Part shown: positions 1 to 10,428 of the stretch, piece by piece
Numbering within the stretch: position 1 is the stretch's first letter
How the letters are laid out: each line of letters begins with the position of its first letter
Assembly: GCA_009840735.1 (NCBI GenBank)
Contig: VXNF01000094.1
Coordinates: 1-39,477 of the forward strand
Length of the DNA stretch: 39,477 nucleotides
Origin: Acidimicrobiia bacterium
GTDB lineage: Bacteria; Actinomycetota; Acidimicrobiia; Acidimicrobiales; CATQHL01
Direction: 5' to 3'
Notes under the pieces: generated by a model
What the model was told of the DNA's origin: nothing
Database searches by the model: none
The model's input: only the letters and a program-made list of their open reading frames with translations
Position numbers and translations under genes: made by a program

Positions 1-37
1 GGCCGGGGCGCGGGCGGGCGGGCCGACCCGGCCCCGG

Positions 38-43
38 TAGGGT
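38..43 (+). promoter_or_regulatory. -10 element (TAGGGT) of leaderless rhomboid gene
   Basis: TAGGGT fits the actinobacterial TANNNT consensus and is followed by exactly six bases and then the GTG start at 50. That places the expected transcription start on the start codon, so the mRNA is probably leaderless. No Shine-Dalgarno and no clear -35 are visible. Confidence 0.55.
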
Positions 44-49
44 GACGGG

Positions 50-976
50 GTGAGCGCCCGGGCAGCCTCGGAGGCGGTCTGCTACCGGCACGCCGACCGT
101 GCCGCCGGGGTGAACTGCCAGCGCTGCGAGCGGCCGATCTGCCCGGATTGCCAGATCATCGCCCCGGTCGGGTTCCACTGCCCGACCTGCCTGGCCGCCG
201 CCCGCCGGGCGAGGCCGGCGGTGGCCGCGGGCAGTCGAATGGCCGCGCCCGCTCGCCGCAGAGTTCGGCCGGTGGTCGTCAGCGGCCCGGCCGCTTTCGA
301 CCTGGCCAAGCGTCCGGCGGTGCTGACCGGATCGCTCATCGCGGCCAACCTAGTGCTGTTCGTCATGTCCGCTGCCACACGGCGGTCGGCTTGGCGCGGC
401 TTGGGCGACATCACCGAGAGAGGCGCTCTGTGGGGGCCGGCGGTGGATGTCGGAGGAGAGTGGTGGCGCCTGTTCACGAGCGGGTTCTTGCACGCCAACA
501 TCCTCCATGTGGGGTTCAACGTGCTGCTGCTGGGCCTGCTGGGGGCGTCGCTGGAGCGACAGCTGGGGGTGGCGCGGTACGTCCTGCTGTACTTGGCGGC
601 GCTCCTCTCGGGGTCGATGGGCGCCCTGCTGGTATCGCCGCGGGCGCTCACGATCGGGGCCTCGGGCGCGGTGTTCGGCCTCATGGGGGCGCACCTGATG
701 GTCAGTCGGGCTCTGGGCCGGCGGGCTCGGGACTCCGGCGTCATGGGTCTGTTGGTGTTGAATCTGGTGACCACGTTCCTGTTTCCGAACATCTCCATCG
801 GCGGCCACATCGGCGGGCTGGCCGGGGGCCTGCTGGCCAGCTGGATCCTGCTCGCGCCCGACCGCGGCGGCCGGGTGCCGCGCTGGTTGGCCTCAATGGC
901 CGGGCTCGGCCTCGCTGGGCTGTTCTTCTTCACGGGCCTGGTGACTGCGACGACCTGGATCGACCCGATCTTCTGA
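50..976 (+). CDS. Rhomboid-family intramembrane serine protease with N-terminal zinc finger
   Basis: This is a 308-residue membrane protein expected to cleave transmembrane substrates inside the bilayer. Residues 11-47 carry a B-box-like zinc finger (CYRH, CQRCERPICPDC, HCPTC). Several membrane segments follow from about residue 90. The rhomboid hallmarks are all present: HANILHVGFN (148-157), the serine motif GASGAVFG with catalytic Ser205, and GGHIGG with catalytic His253, so the Ser-His dyad is intact. The GTG start is chosen because a TANNNT box lies six bases upstream. The gene converges on the SRPBCC gene with an 17-base gap. The physiological substrate cannot be told; this zinc-finger plus rhomboid layout is common in actinobacteria. 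Confidence 0.92.
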   Translation: MSARAASEAVCYRHADRAAGVNCQRCERPICPDCQIIAPVGFHCPTCLAAARRARPAVAAGSRMAAPARRRVRPVVVSGPAAFDLAKRPAVLTGSLIAANLVLFVMSAATRRSAWRGLGDITERGALWGPAVDVGGEWWRLFTSGFLHANILHVGFNVLLLGLLGASLERQLGVARYVLLYLAALLSGSMGALLVSPRALTIGASGAVFGLMGAHLMVSRALGRRARDSGVMGLLVLNLVTTFLFPNISIGGHIGGLAGGLLASWILLAPDRGGRVPRWLASMAGLGLAGLFFFTGLVTATTWIDPIF

Positions 977-993
977 CCGGCAGGCCTCGTGCG

Positions 994-1440
994 TCAGCGG
1001 GCCTGCTCCAGTCGGCCCTTGAGACGGGCGAGGTTCCCGCGCCAGACGCGCCGCAGCACAGGGCGCGCCCCAGCGGTACCCAACGGCCCGCCGAGCCACC
1101 ACGGAAGTCGCAGGGTCTCGGTCCAGGTCATCCTGGTGTGCTCGCCGGCGGGCCCGGCGGGATGCAACTCGAAGCGGCCCTCGCCGGAGACGGCGCCGCT
1201 GTGACGCACCCCCATGCGGCTCGGCGGCGACCACTCGGTGATCTCCATGAGGTCGGTCACCCGCAGCGGCCCCACCCGTGTCTCGCAGGCGAAGCGCGTG
1301 CCGGCACCTTGTCGCTGGTCGCTGAGAAACTCGATCGAGGCGGCGTCGGCCATCCATTCGGCGTGCGAGGCGATGTCTGACAGGTGCTCCCAGACCGACT
1401 CGCGGGCCAGCGCGATGGTGGTCTCGATGCGCAGCCTCAT
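994..1440 (-). CDS. SRPBCC / polyketide cyclase-like family protein
   Basis: The 148-residue product begins MRLRIETTIALARESVWEHL and has the SRPBCC (START-like) pattern: a first strand, a helix with VWEHLSD, an alternating hydrophobic middle, and a long C-terminal helix (PVLRRVWRGNLARLKGRL). Such proteins form a helix-grip pocket that binds lipids or other hydrophobic ligands; the ligand here is unknown. A longer open frame upstream exists, but the ATG at 1440 gives the standard N-terminus and overlaps the stop of a 35-codon ORF by ATGA, suggesting translational coupling. There is no membrane segment, so the protein is probably cytosolic. Confidence 0.8.
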   Translation of the reverse strand: MRLRIETTIALARESVWEHLSDIASHAEWMADAASIEFLSDQRQGAGTRFACETRVGPLRVTDLMEITEWSPPSRMGVRHSGAVSGEGRFELHPAGPAGEHTRMTWTETLRLPWWLGGPLGTAGARPVLRRVWRGNLARLKGRLEQAR

Positions 1441-1544
1441 CGGATGTCGTCCATCGGCTTGGCCGCGCCGGTGACCTCGGAGTACCAATCGTCGGAGACG
1501 TCGGCGAACGCCTCGCCGTACGCCCGGGGGTGGTAGTCCTCCAC
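1437..1544 (-). pseudogene. 35-codon ORF resembling the N-terminus of a SAM methyltransferase
   Basis: The short ORF starts GTG at 1544 and ends at a TGA that overlaps the SRPBCC ATG (ATGA). Its peptide contains YHPRAYGEAFADVSDDWYSE, a pattern like the first 20-30 residues of small class I SAM-dependent methyltransferases (YG...YADVYDDWY), but it stops before any glycine-rich SAM motif. I read it as a truncated methyltransferase kept because it couples translation to the next gene, or simply as a relic. A genuine small protein is also possible. No Shine-Dalgarno or TANNNT box is visible upstream. Confidence 0.4.
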
Positions 1545-1660
1545 GGGGCAAGCCTGTCGTGCCGCACGCCGAATGCCACGCCGCCTGCGAGGCGAACCGC
1601 GCCGGGCCGACATCCCCTCGCCTGTCGCGCCGCGAATCGAATGCCGCGCCGGCGGCCTCC

Positions 1661-1666
1661 TAGCCT
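1661..1666 (+). promoter_or_regulatory. -10 element (TAGCCT) of leaderless cysteine desulfurase gene
   Basis: TAGCCT is followed by six bases and the GTG at 1673. The TAG is also an in-frame stop, so no start further upstream is possible. Both facts support the chosen start. Confidence 0.55.
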
Positions 1667-1672
1667 GGAGAG

Positions 1673-2836
1673 GTGGCCGCCGTCGCCTACCTCGATCATG
1701 CCGCATCGACGCCGATGCATCCCGAGGCCTTCGAGGCGATGGGGGAGTACTACGAGGGCTGCTACGCCAACCCCACCGGAGCGCACCGCATGGCCCGCGA
1801 GGCCCGGCGGGCCACCGACGACGCCCGCGACATCCTGGCTGAGGCGCTGGGCGCCCGCCCGGGGGAGATCGTCTTCTGCGGCAGCGGCACTGAGGCCGAC
1901 AACCTGGCGGTGTTCGGCGCTGCCGCCGGTTCGGGTGCCGTCGTGTGCAGCGCGGTCGAGCATCCTGCGGTGCTGCGCCCCACCGAGCGGCTCGACGGGC
2001 GCATCGTCGGGGTGGACGGCGACGGGATGGCGGATCTAGAGGCGTTGGCCGCGGCCCTCGACGGCGACGTGCGGTTGGTGTCGGTGATGTTGGCCAACAA
2101 CGAAACGGGCGTGGCTTGGTCGCTGGAGGAGGTGGCCGAGGTGATGGCGCGGCACGCCCCGCAGGCGTTGCTGCACACCGACGCCGTGCAGGCCTTCCCA
2201 TGGCTGGACGTGGCCGCACGGGCGGGGCGGGCCGACCTGATTTCGGTGAGCGCCCACAAGTTCGGCGGCCCGAAAGGGGTGGGCGCCCTGGTGGTGCGTG
2301 GGGGCGTCGGGCTGCAGGCTCAGATCGTGGGCGGCGGCCAGGAGGCCGAGCGCCGCAGCGGCACGCCGAACGTGGCCGGCATCGTGGGCATGGCTGCGGC
2401 GGCTGCGATCACCGTCGCCCGGCGCGCCGAGACCACCGAGCGGGTCGGTCGGCTGCGCGACCGTCTCGCCGACGGTCTGCGGACGGCCATCGACGGGGTG
2501 GTGGAGTCCGGCGTGCGGCCCGCCTCCGGCACAGGGGTGCCGGTCGACCGGTCGGCGAAGGTGGCGGGGTCGTGCCATCTGTGCTTCGAGGGCGTCGAGA
2601 GCGAGGCGCTGCTGTTCCTAGCCGAGCGGGGCGGCGTGTACGCCTCGGCGGCGTCGTCCTGCGCCAGCGGCGCCGAAAATCCCTCCCACGTCCTCGCCGC
2701 CATGGGCTACCCCCGCTCGCTGGCGCGGGGGTCGCTGCGCCTATCCCTCGGCGCCGCCAGCACCGATGCCGACGTCCACACCGCGCTGAACGTGATTCCC
2801 CAAGCAGTAACCCAATTACGTCGAGCAGTGGCATAG
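1673..2836 (+). CDS. iscS: Cysteine desulfurase (NifS/IscS family)
   Basis: This 387-residue class V aminotransferase-fold enzyme uses PLP to convert cysteine to alanine and pass sulfur to acceptors. Motifs in order: YLDHAASTP (6-14), GSGTEADN (70-77), EHPAVL (96-101), NNETG (142-146), HTDAVQ (168-173), the PLP lysine in SAHKFGGPKG (Lys196), and the catalytic-cysteine loop SSCASGAENPSH (Cys330). Length is normal for the family. It lies upstream of mnmA on the same strand, so it most likely supplies persulfide sulfur for tRNA 2-thiouridine, as in other actinobacteria, and possibly for Fe-S assembly. Transcription probably starts at the GTG itself. A strong hairpin follows the stop. Confidence 0.92.
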   Translation: MAAVAYLDHAASTPMHPEAFEAMGEYYEGCYANPTGAHRMAREARRATDDARDILAEALGARPGEIVFCGSGTEADNLAVFGAAAGSGAVVCSAVEHPAVLRPTERLDGRIVGVDGDGMADLEALAAALDGDVRLVSVMLANNETGVAWSLEEVAEVMARHAPQALLHTDAVQAFPWLDVAARAGRADLISVSAHKFGGPKGVGALVVRGGVGLQAQIVGGGQEAERRSGTPNVAGIVGMAAAAAITVARRAETTERVGRLRDRLADGLRTAIDGVVESGVRPASGTGVPVDRSAKVAGSCHLCFEGVESEALLFLAERGGVYASAASSCASGAENPSHVLAAMGYPRSLARGSLRLSLGAASTDADVHTALNVIPQAVTQLRRAVA

Positions 2837-2843
2837 CGGTTTA

Positions 2844-2870
2844 GAGGCTTCTGTGCCCCGCAGAAGCCTC
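2844..2870 (+). terminator. Perfect 10-bp hairpin after cysteine desulfurase
   Basis: The arms GAGGCTTCTG (2844-2853) and CAGAAGCCTC (2861-2870) are perfectly complementary with a 7-base loop. There is no T-run after it. Hairpins without a U-tract are frequent at actinobacterial gene ends, so it is probably a terminator lying eight bases after the stop codon. Confidence 0.6.
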
Positions 2871-2915
2871 GGCTCGGTGTCTACTCCTGGACCCGTGTGC
2901 CGTCGTCTGGCCCGG

Positions 2916-2921
2916 TATTCT
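2916..2921 (+). promoter_or_regulatory. -10 element (TATTCT) of leaderless gene at 2928
   Basis: TATTCT is followed by six bases and the GTG at 2928, the same geometry as the other leaderless starts in this window. Confidence 0.5.
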
Positions 2922-2927
2922 TGAAAC

Positions 2928-3317
2928 GTGACGCGTCCCGTGCCGCCGTGCATGACCGAAGACGAGTGGTTTCCCCCTGGGGGGCCGCATCCGACGATGG
3001 TTTCACCGACTCTCATGGTGTCGCGCCCGCCGGCGCAGATTCCCGAAGATCTGCTGAATCGGGCGCTCCCGAAGGCCTCGGGCGTGGTCCGTCTGCCCCC
3101 CCACGTTGCCTGGTCGCCGCCCTACGAGTACGACTTGGCAGACCGCCGTCAGCGCTGCCGTGCCTACCAGCGGACGATGACCGAGGGGCTCGCCGACGAC
3201 GTGCTGTGGTTCATCGATGTGGACGAGGTAGTTGCCCTCTGGTCGGACTTGGTGCTGTCACCGCATATTCGGGCGCCGTGGGAGCGGTGGCTGCAGGTCC
3301 ACGGGCTTCTTGACTAG
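2928..3317 (+). CDS. Hypothetical protein, possible partner (antitoxin-like) of the AbiEii-like remnant
   Basis: This 129-residue soluble protein is of unrecognised family. Its second half contains RCRAYQRTMTEG, FIDVDEVVALW and DLVLSPHIRAPWERW. As far as I recall, actinobacterial proteins of about 100-130 residues with an arrangement of this kind (RAYE...LREG...VD...LWDDLVLP) are encoded just before AbiEii-type nucleotidyltransferases. A remnant of such a nucleotidyltransferase begins three bases after this stop. The start rests on the TATTCT box; an internal ATG at 2952 is an alternative. The role as antitoxin is inference from position and distant resemblance only. Confidence 0.6.
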   Translation: MTRPVPPCMTEDEWFPPGGPHPTMVSPTLMVSRPPAQIPEDLLNRALPKASGVVRLPPHVAWSPPYEYDLADRRQRCRAYQRTMTEGLADDVLWFIDVDEVVALWSDLVLSPHIRAPWERWLQVHGLLD

Positions 3318-3320
3318 CCC

Positions 3321-3458
3321 GTGTTGACACCGCTGCAAGAACAGATACGGGCGATCCTCGGCGATGTCGCCGACGAAGTCGACCTCGCGCTCGCGGCCGC
3401 TGCCGCTGAGGTGGCCCGCCTCCATCCCGGCCTCGACCCGTCGGGCCTCGACATCTAG
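3321..3458 (+). pseudogene. Truncated AbiEii-type nucleotidyltransferase (45 codons)
   Basis: The ORF starts GTG three bases after the preceding stop and ends TAG at 3456-3458. It begins LTPLQEQIRAILGDVADEVD and continues LALA, resembling the start of AbiEii/AbiGii toxin-family nucleotidyltransferases. There the next residues should be a GG-(A/T)ALI stretch and a DxDF catalytic motif. Instead it continues AAAAAEVARLHPGLDPSGLDI and stops. I infer an internal deletion that removed the catalytic core, leaving the start joined to a short tail. It is unlikely to be an active toxin. Confidence 0.45.
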
Positions 3459-3485
3459 GCGGGGTCCGGGGTAAGGGATCGGCCG

Positions 3486-4508
3486 ATGCAGGTTCTGGCG
3501 GCGATGTCTGGTGGCGTGGACTCCTCGGTTGCGGCTGCGCTCCTGGCTGCTGAGGGCCACGAGGTGGTCGGCGTCACGATGAAGTTGTGGGGCGGCCCGT
3601 CGGACACCGGCTGCTGCTCGGTGGCTGACGTGATCGACGCCCGCCGGGTGGCAGACGCCTTAGGCCTCGATCATCACGTCTTCAACTTCGGCGAGGACTT
3701 CTCCGCCCGGGTGGTGGAGCCGTATGTCGCTGACCACGCTGCGGGCCGCACCCCCAATCCGTGCGTGGAGTGCAACCGCCACATCAAATTCGAGAGGCTG
3801 CTGCGACGGGCCGAGGCGTTGGGGTTCGACGCCGTGGCGACCGGCCATCACGCCCGCGTTGTGCTGCGGCCCGACGGCACCCGACGCCTGGCTCGAGGGG
3901 CCGACGCCGCCAAGGACCAGTCCTACGTGCTGTACATGCTGGGCCAAGATGCTCTCGCCAAGGTGTTGTTGCCGGTCGGGCACATGACCAAGGACCGGGT
4001 GCGGGCGCTGGCCGCCGAGTTGGGGCTGCGCACCGCCGCCAAGCCCGACAGCACCGACGTGTGCTTCATCCAGCGCGGCGAACGGGGCTCGTTCTTGGCC
4101 GAGCGAATAGTGCCGACCCCCGCTCGGGTCCTCGACACCTCGGGCCGGTGCCTCGGTGAGGTCCCCTCGGTGCAGATAGTGACTCTCGGCCAGCGCAAGG
4201 GTCTCGGCGTGGGGGGACAGCAACGACCGATGTATGCGGTTGATGTGGATGTGGCCGCGGGTGTGGTGACCGTCGGCGACAGGGCCGATCTGCTCAGCGA
4301 TCACCAAGATGTGCGCGAGGTGACGTGGGCCGCCGAGCCACCGCAGGGGCCGGTGCTGGTGCAGGCGAGCGCCCACGGCGCACCCCGCCCAGCGACCCTC
4401 GACGGCGCCCGGGTGTGCTGGCAGGCACCGCAGCAGCGAGTGGCGCCCGGTCAGAGCGTGGTGTTCTACGACGGCGACGAGGTGCTAGGCGGCGGAATCG
4501 CCGCTTGA
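3486..4508 (+). CDS. mnmA: tRNA-specific 2-thiouridylase MnmA
   Basis: This 340-residue enzyme activates U34 of Lys, Glu and Gln tRNAs with ATP and inserts sulfur. The PP-loop SGGVDSS is at residues 8-14. The two cysteines that act in catalysis are found in NPCVECN (Cys96, equivalent to E. coli Cys102) and DVCFIQ (Cys193, equivalent to Cys199). GHHARV and KDQSYVLYML are further family signatures, and the C-terminal beta-barrel region ends at GGGIAA. The ATG at 3486 has AAGGG eight bases upstream. The cysteine desulfurase upstream is the likely sulfur donor. A GC hairpin follows between this gene and the convergent membrane-protein gene. Confidence 0.95.
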   Translation: MQVLAAMSGGVDSSVAAALLAAEGHEVVGVTMKLWGGPSDTGCCSVADVIDARRVADALGLDHHVFNFGEDFSARVVEPYVADHAAGRTPNPCVECNRHIKFERLLRRAEALGFDAVATGHHARVVLRPDGTRRLARGADAAKDQSYVLYMLGQDALAKVLLPVGHMTKDRVRALAAELGLRTAAKPDSTDVCFIQRGERGSFLAERIVPTPARVLDTSGRCLGEVPSVQIVTLGQRKGLGVGGQQRPMYAVDVDVAAGVVTVGDRADLLSDHQDVREVTWAAEPPQGPVLVQASAHGAPRPATLDGARVCWQAPQQRVAPGQSVVFYDGDEVLGGGIAA

Positions 4509-4515
4509 CCGACGC

Positions 4516-4533
4516 GCCCCCGGTGCCGGGGGC
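4516..4533. terminator. GC-rich hairpin between convergent genes
   Basis: GCCCCC (4516-4521) pairs with GGGGGC (4528-4533) around the loop GGTGCC. It lies exactly between the stop of mnmA and the stop of the opposite-strand membrane-protein gene, so it may serve as a bidirectional terminator. There is no U-tract. Confidence 0.45.
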
Positions 4534-7598
<3,065 letters not shown>

Positions 7599-7641
7599 GC
7601 GATCTTCGTTGTTTCTCAGTTGGCGCACGGGGGTTGCCGGG

Positions 7642-8003
7642 CTACGGCGGGCGTGGTCGCAGGCCGGACTGCAGCGCCCAGTCGAGGACGGCGCGCCGGC
7701 GTACGGCGAGGTGGCTGGCGGCGAGGCGGGGCCAAGCTTCGATCATTCTGTCACTGAGGACGTCGCTGTAGTCCCCGATGGCGGTCAAGTCAGCGCCTCG
7801 ATGGCCGCCGCGATCAGCTTGGGGGCTACTGAGTTGGCGTCGGGATAGCGGTCGTGGCAGGCGGCGAGCTGCTCGACTGTGAAGCTCGACAGCACCCAGG
7901 ATCAGGCCTCGGAGTCGAACGACTCGATGAGGCGGCAGCCCACGAGGGTGGCGTCGCGGGGCCACAAGCGCAGCACCGACAAGATCGCTCTCTCGCCGGG
8001 CAC
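7642..8003 (-). pseudogene. Degraded minus-strand gene of unknown family
   Basis: This fills the 437-base gap between ligA and the next gene. Reading the minus strand from GTG at 8003 gives convincing protein (ERAILSVLRLWPRDATLVGC) until an in-frame TGA at 7904-7902. The same frame then continues with FTVEQLAACHDRYPDANSVA and APKLIAAAIEALT up to a second TGA at 7787-7785, and the neighbouring frame continues without a gap as AIGDYSDVLSDRMIEAWPRL to a stop at 7644-7642. One nonsense change and one frameshift therefore break an ORF of about 120 codons. I do not recognise the family. Confidence 0.5.
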
Positions 8004-8035
8004 CAAGGCCCCAGCCGGAGCAGCGGAGGCGCGGC

Positions 8036-8458
8036 TCAGGCGGCTCTGAAGCACCAGCGGACCTCTCCCCGGCGGGGCGAGGCGGCGCCTTCGGCGAACG
8101 GGTAGAAGACCGCCCGGGCGCAGTTTTCCCCGGCGCGCAGCCTCTCGACGGCTCGATCCTGGCCCGGCTGGTAGACGACGCGGTTCACCGAGCCGGCCTG
8201 CACGATCTCCTCAGCGGGCATCCGCTCGCCGTTCAGGTACAACTCGATGACGTACCGGGGGGTGTCGGTCAGGTCGAGCCCGAAGGCCTGCTGCGCCAGC
8301 ACGTCGCTGTCCGACGCCGGGATCAGATCCTCCACCCGGGAGTCCAGCGTCGGCCCGCTGCCGCCGTCGCGCACCAGCACGGCGGCGGCGATCGAGGCGA
8401 TTCCGGCGGTAGCGATTGCGGCGGCGATGAGCGCCTGGCGTCGTCTGCTCAAGGCCAC
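8036..8458 (-). CDS. Hypothetical membrane-anchored or secreted protein
   Basis: The 140-residue product has a short basic N-terminus (LSRRRQ) followed by a hydrophobic stretch (ALIAAAIATAGIASIAAAVLV), typical of a signal anchor or uncleaved signal peptide. The rest should lie outside the cytoplasm. It holds two cysteines (in NCARAV and RWCFRAA) that could form a disulfide. No domain was recognised. The GTG start at 8458 follows a TAGCCT box by seven bases. The gene is divergent from the PASTA pseudokinase, sharing a 55-base promoter region, so the two may be co-regulated or act together at the envelope (inference). Confidence 0.7.
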   Translation of the reverse strand: MALSRRRQALIAAAIATAGIASIAAAVLVRDGGSGPTLDSRVEDLIPASDSDVLAQQAFGLDLTDTPRYVIELYLNGERMPAEEIVQAGSVNRVVYQPGQDRAVERLRAGENCARAVFYPFAEGAASPRRGEVRWCFRAA

Positions 8459-8465
8459 AAGCGTC

Positions 8466-8471
8466 AGGCTA
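8466..8471 (-). promoter_or_regulatory. -10 element (TAGCCT, minus strand) for gene at 8458
   Basis: On the minus strand TAGCCT is followed by seven bases and the GTG at 8458. It sits 28 bases from the plus-strand TAATCT box, making a compact divergent promoter pair. Confidence 0.5.
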
Positions 8472-8499
8472 GAGCCGGTCCGCTCGCCAGCCGCGGCGG

Positions 8500-8505
8500 T
8501 AATCT
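8500..8505 (+). promoter_or_regulatory. -10 element (TAATCT) for PASTA pseudokinase gene
   Basis: TAATCT is followed by eight bases and the GTG at 8514. This selects the start within an open frame that runs far upstream, antisense to the divergent gene. Confidence 0.5.
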
Positions 8506-8513
8506 CGATCCTC

Positions 8514-10115
8514 GTGGAACCAGGCGCCGTCGAGCCTCCCGACAGGGACCCAGGCGAGGACGCACACGAGGACGCGCCGGAGTTCCCAGCGAGCGACGGG
8601 ACCGGAGGACCCGAGGGGGACCCGGAACCCTCCGAGCACCTTGCCAGCGGTGGCTCTCCGGCAGCGGGCGCACCTCTCTCCGCTGAAGTCGGCGAGGCGG
8701 ATTGGGCCCCGGCCCCGATCGCGGGGCGATACCGGATCGGCGAGTTCGTGGGGGAGAGCCGGCTCGGACGGACCTACCGCGCTACCGCCGGCGACGACGA
8801 TCAAGACGTGGAGGTCACGTTTCTGGACCCCGAGGTGGCCGCCGGTGCCGAGGGCGCTGCGGAGCGCCTCGAGCAGTTGTGCAACCTGCGGCACCTGCAT
8901 GTCCTGCCGCTCCTGGACTGGCAGCTCGGTTCAGTGCCGTACCTCGTCTACCCGGCGGCGCCGATGCGGCTGCAGCGTCTCATCGCCGCCGGTTCCGCCC
9001 TGAGCCCATCCCAGACGATGCTCATCGGCCTGCAGGCGGCCGAGACGTTGCACAGCCTGCGCCAGAGGGGCATCACCCACGGGGCGATCACGCCGGCGAG
9101 CTGCTGCGTCGACGCGCGCGGCAGGCTCCGGCTGGCGGAGATGGGCGTGGACTTCCTGCGGGGCCCGCTGCAACCTTCCGAAGCGACCCGCTACGACGCC
9201 CCCGAGAGGATCGAGGCTGCCGACGCGGATGGCGAGCCCCTCGATAGCGGCGAAACGGCGGCCGCCGCGGCCGACGTGTTCGGCTTGGCGGTGGTGCTGG
9301 GGGAGTCCGCGGCGGGACACACCGTGTCGCCTCAGGAGATCGGCCGACTCGGCCGCACGCTCGTTCCGCGTGGCGCCGGGTCTGGCACCGTCCGGAATCT
9401 CGCTCGGCTGGCGCCGCTGCTGGTGCAGGCATCGGCGCCGAGACCGGAGAATCGCCTGGAGGCCGACGAGCTGGCGCTGGCGCTGCGAGCGACCGCCGAG
9501 ATGTTCCCGCCGCCGAGCAGGCTCGACGAGGCGTTCCGGCGCGCCGAAGAGTTCGAGGTGCAGCAGGCGGCGCCCGAACCCGAGGAGGTCGAGACGACGC
9601 CGAGACCCGCCCGGACCCGTGGCCGTGCAGTGAGCTGGGCGGCGGCGGCAGCGATCGTCGTCGCCAGCGTCCTTCTGGTAATCCTCAGCGCGCCCGACGA
9701 TGACACGCCCGCGCACGTCATGCCCAGTGTGGTCGGCATGGGCTGGCCCGAGGCCGCTGACTCGCTCGGGGAGGCGGGTTGGGAGGTGCGCCGGCTGGAG
9801 GTGCGCGTGGCCGACGCGGCGGCCGGCGAGGTCGTGGGGCAGCTTCCCGAAGCCGGCGGCCTGCTGGACGAGGGCCAGATCGTCAAGGTCCAGGTGAACC
9901 TGGGGGCGCCGCTGATCGTCATCCCTGCCGATGTCGTGGGGATGACCGTCGAGGAGGCCCGGCTGCGGCTCTCCGCCATCGGCCTCGGGGTCGGGCGCGT
10001 GCAGACACGGGTCGATCCGAGCGTGCCGCAAGGCTCGGTGATCGCCGTCGCCGAGGCGCTTCCCGAGTTGCCACGCGGTTCGACAGTCGATCTGGTGGTG
10101 GCCGTCGCCGGGTAG
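8514..10115 (+). CDS. Membrane pseudokinase with two extracellular PASTA domains (PknB-like)
   Basis: This 533-residue protein has an acidic, disordered N-terminus (1-68), a protein-kinase fold (about 71-335), one membrane segment (about 374-392) and two PASTA repeats (about 401-464 and 468-533). The kinase glycine loop region (IGEFVGESRLGRTY) is present, but every catalytic landmark is altered: the VAIK lysine position reads VEVTF (Thr102), the HRDLKPSN loop reads HGAITPASC (189-197), and DFG reads EMG (209-211). It should therefore bind partners rather than phosphorylate. PASTA domains normally bind muropeptides or lipid II, so a cell-wall sensing or scaffolding role is likely, as for the actinobacterial pseudokinase MviN. 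It precedes gatC by ten bases. Confidence 0.85.
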   Translation: MEPGAVEPPDRDPGEDAHEDAPEFPASDGTGGPEGDPEPSEHLASGGSPAAGAPLSAEVGEADWAPAPIAGRYRIGEFVGESRLGRTYRATAGDDDQDVEVTFLDPEVAAGAEGAAERLEQLCNLRHLHVLPLLDWQLGSVPYLVYPAAPMRLQRLIAAGSALSPSQTMLIGLQAAETLHSLRQRGITHGAITPASCCVDARGRLRLAEMGVDFLRGPLQPSEATRYDAPERIEAADADGEPLDSGETAAAAADVFGLAVVLGESAAGHTVSPQEIGRLGRTLVPRGAGSGTVRNLARLAPLLVQASAPRPENRLEADELALALRATAEMFPPPSRLDEAFRRAEEFEVQQAAPEPEEVETTPRPARTRGRAVSWAAAAAIVVASVLLVILSAPDDDTPAHVMPSVVGMGWPEAADSLGEAGWEVRRLEVRVADAAAGEVVGQLPEAGGLLDEGQIVKVQVNLGAPLIVIPADVVGMTVEEARLRLSAIGLGVGRVQTRVDPSVPQGSVIAVAEALPELPRGSTVDLVVAVAG

Positions 10116-10118
10116 CGT
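10113..10118 (+). promoter_or_regulatory. -10 element (TAGCGT) for leaderless gatC
   Basis: TAGCGT begins inside the stop codon region of the preceding gene and is followed by seven bases and the gatC GTG at 10126. It suggests that gatCAB has its own promoter besides any read-through. Confidence 0.5.
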
Positions 10119-10125
10119 CCGAGCC

Positions 10126-10428
10126 GTGGCAGAGCGGATCTCCCGTGACGAGGTGGCGCACGTGGCCTGGCTGGCTCGCCTGCAGCTCAGCGCCGCCGAA
10201 CTGGAGAGGTTCACCCCGCAACTCGGCGACGTGCTCGACCACGCCGCCGACGTGGCGGCACTCAACCTTGACGACGTGGCGGCCACGTCGCACCCTTACC
10301 CAGTGACGAACGTGCTGCGAGACGACGTCGTGGGGCCGGTCTTGGACCGGGACGAAGTGCTGGCTCAGGCGCCTAGCAGCGAGGACGGGCAGTTCCGCGT
10401 GCCGCCGGTGCGGGGCGAGTCTCCGTGA
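10126..10428 (+). CDS. gatC: Asp-tRNA(Asn)/Glu-tRNA(Gln) amidotransferase subunit C
   Basis: The 100-residue GatC subunit wraps between GatA and GatB and stabilises the amidotransferase. The typical sequence is visible: [18 protein letters not shown] near the start, a coiled helical stretch ending [14 protein letters not shown], and the conserved tail beginning LRDDVVGP with FRVPPV near the end. Length is normal. Its TGA overlaps the GTG of gatA (GTGA), so the two are translationally coupled. The start is supported by the TAGCGT box and by position relative to the family. Confidence 0.95.
   Translation: MAERISRDEVAHVAWLARLQLSAAELERFTPQLGDVLDHAADVAALNLDDVAATSHPYPVTNVLRDDVVGPVLDRDEVLAQAPSSEDGQFRVPPVRGESP

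Noticed and set aside
1545-2219. Long minus-strand frame upstream of the 35-codon ORF
   Set aside because: It is antisense to the cysteine desulfurase and Arg/Pro-rich; only the last 35 codons look like protein.
8514-10115. Active PknB-type Ser/Thr kinase
   Set aside because: The catalytic Lys, HRD Asp and DFG Asp are all absent.
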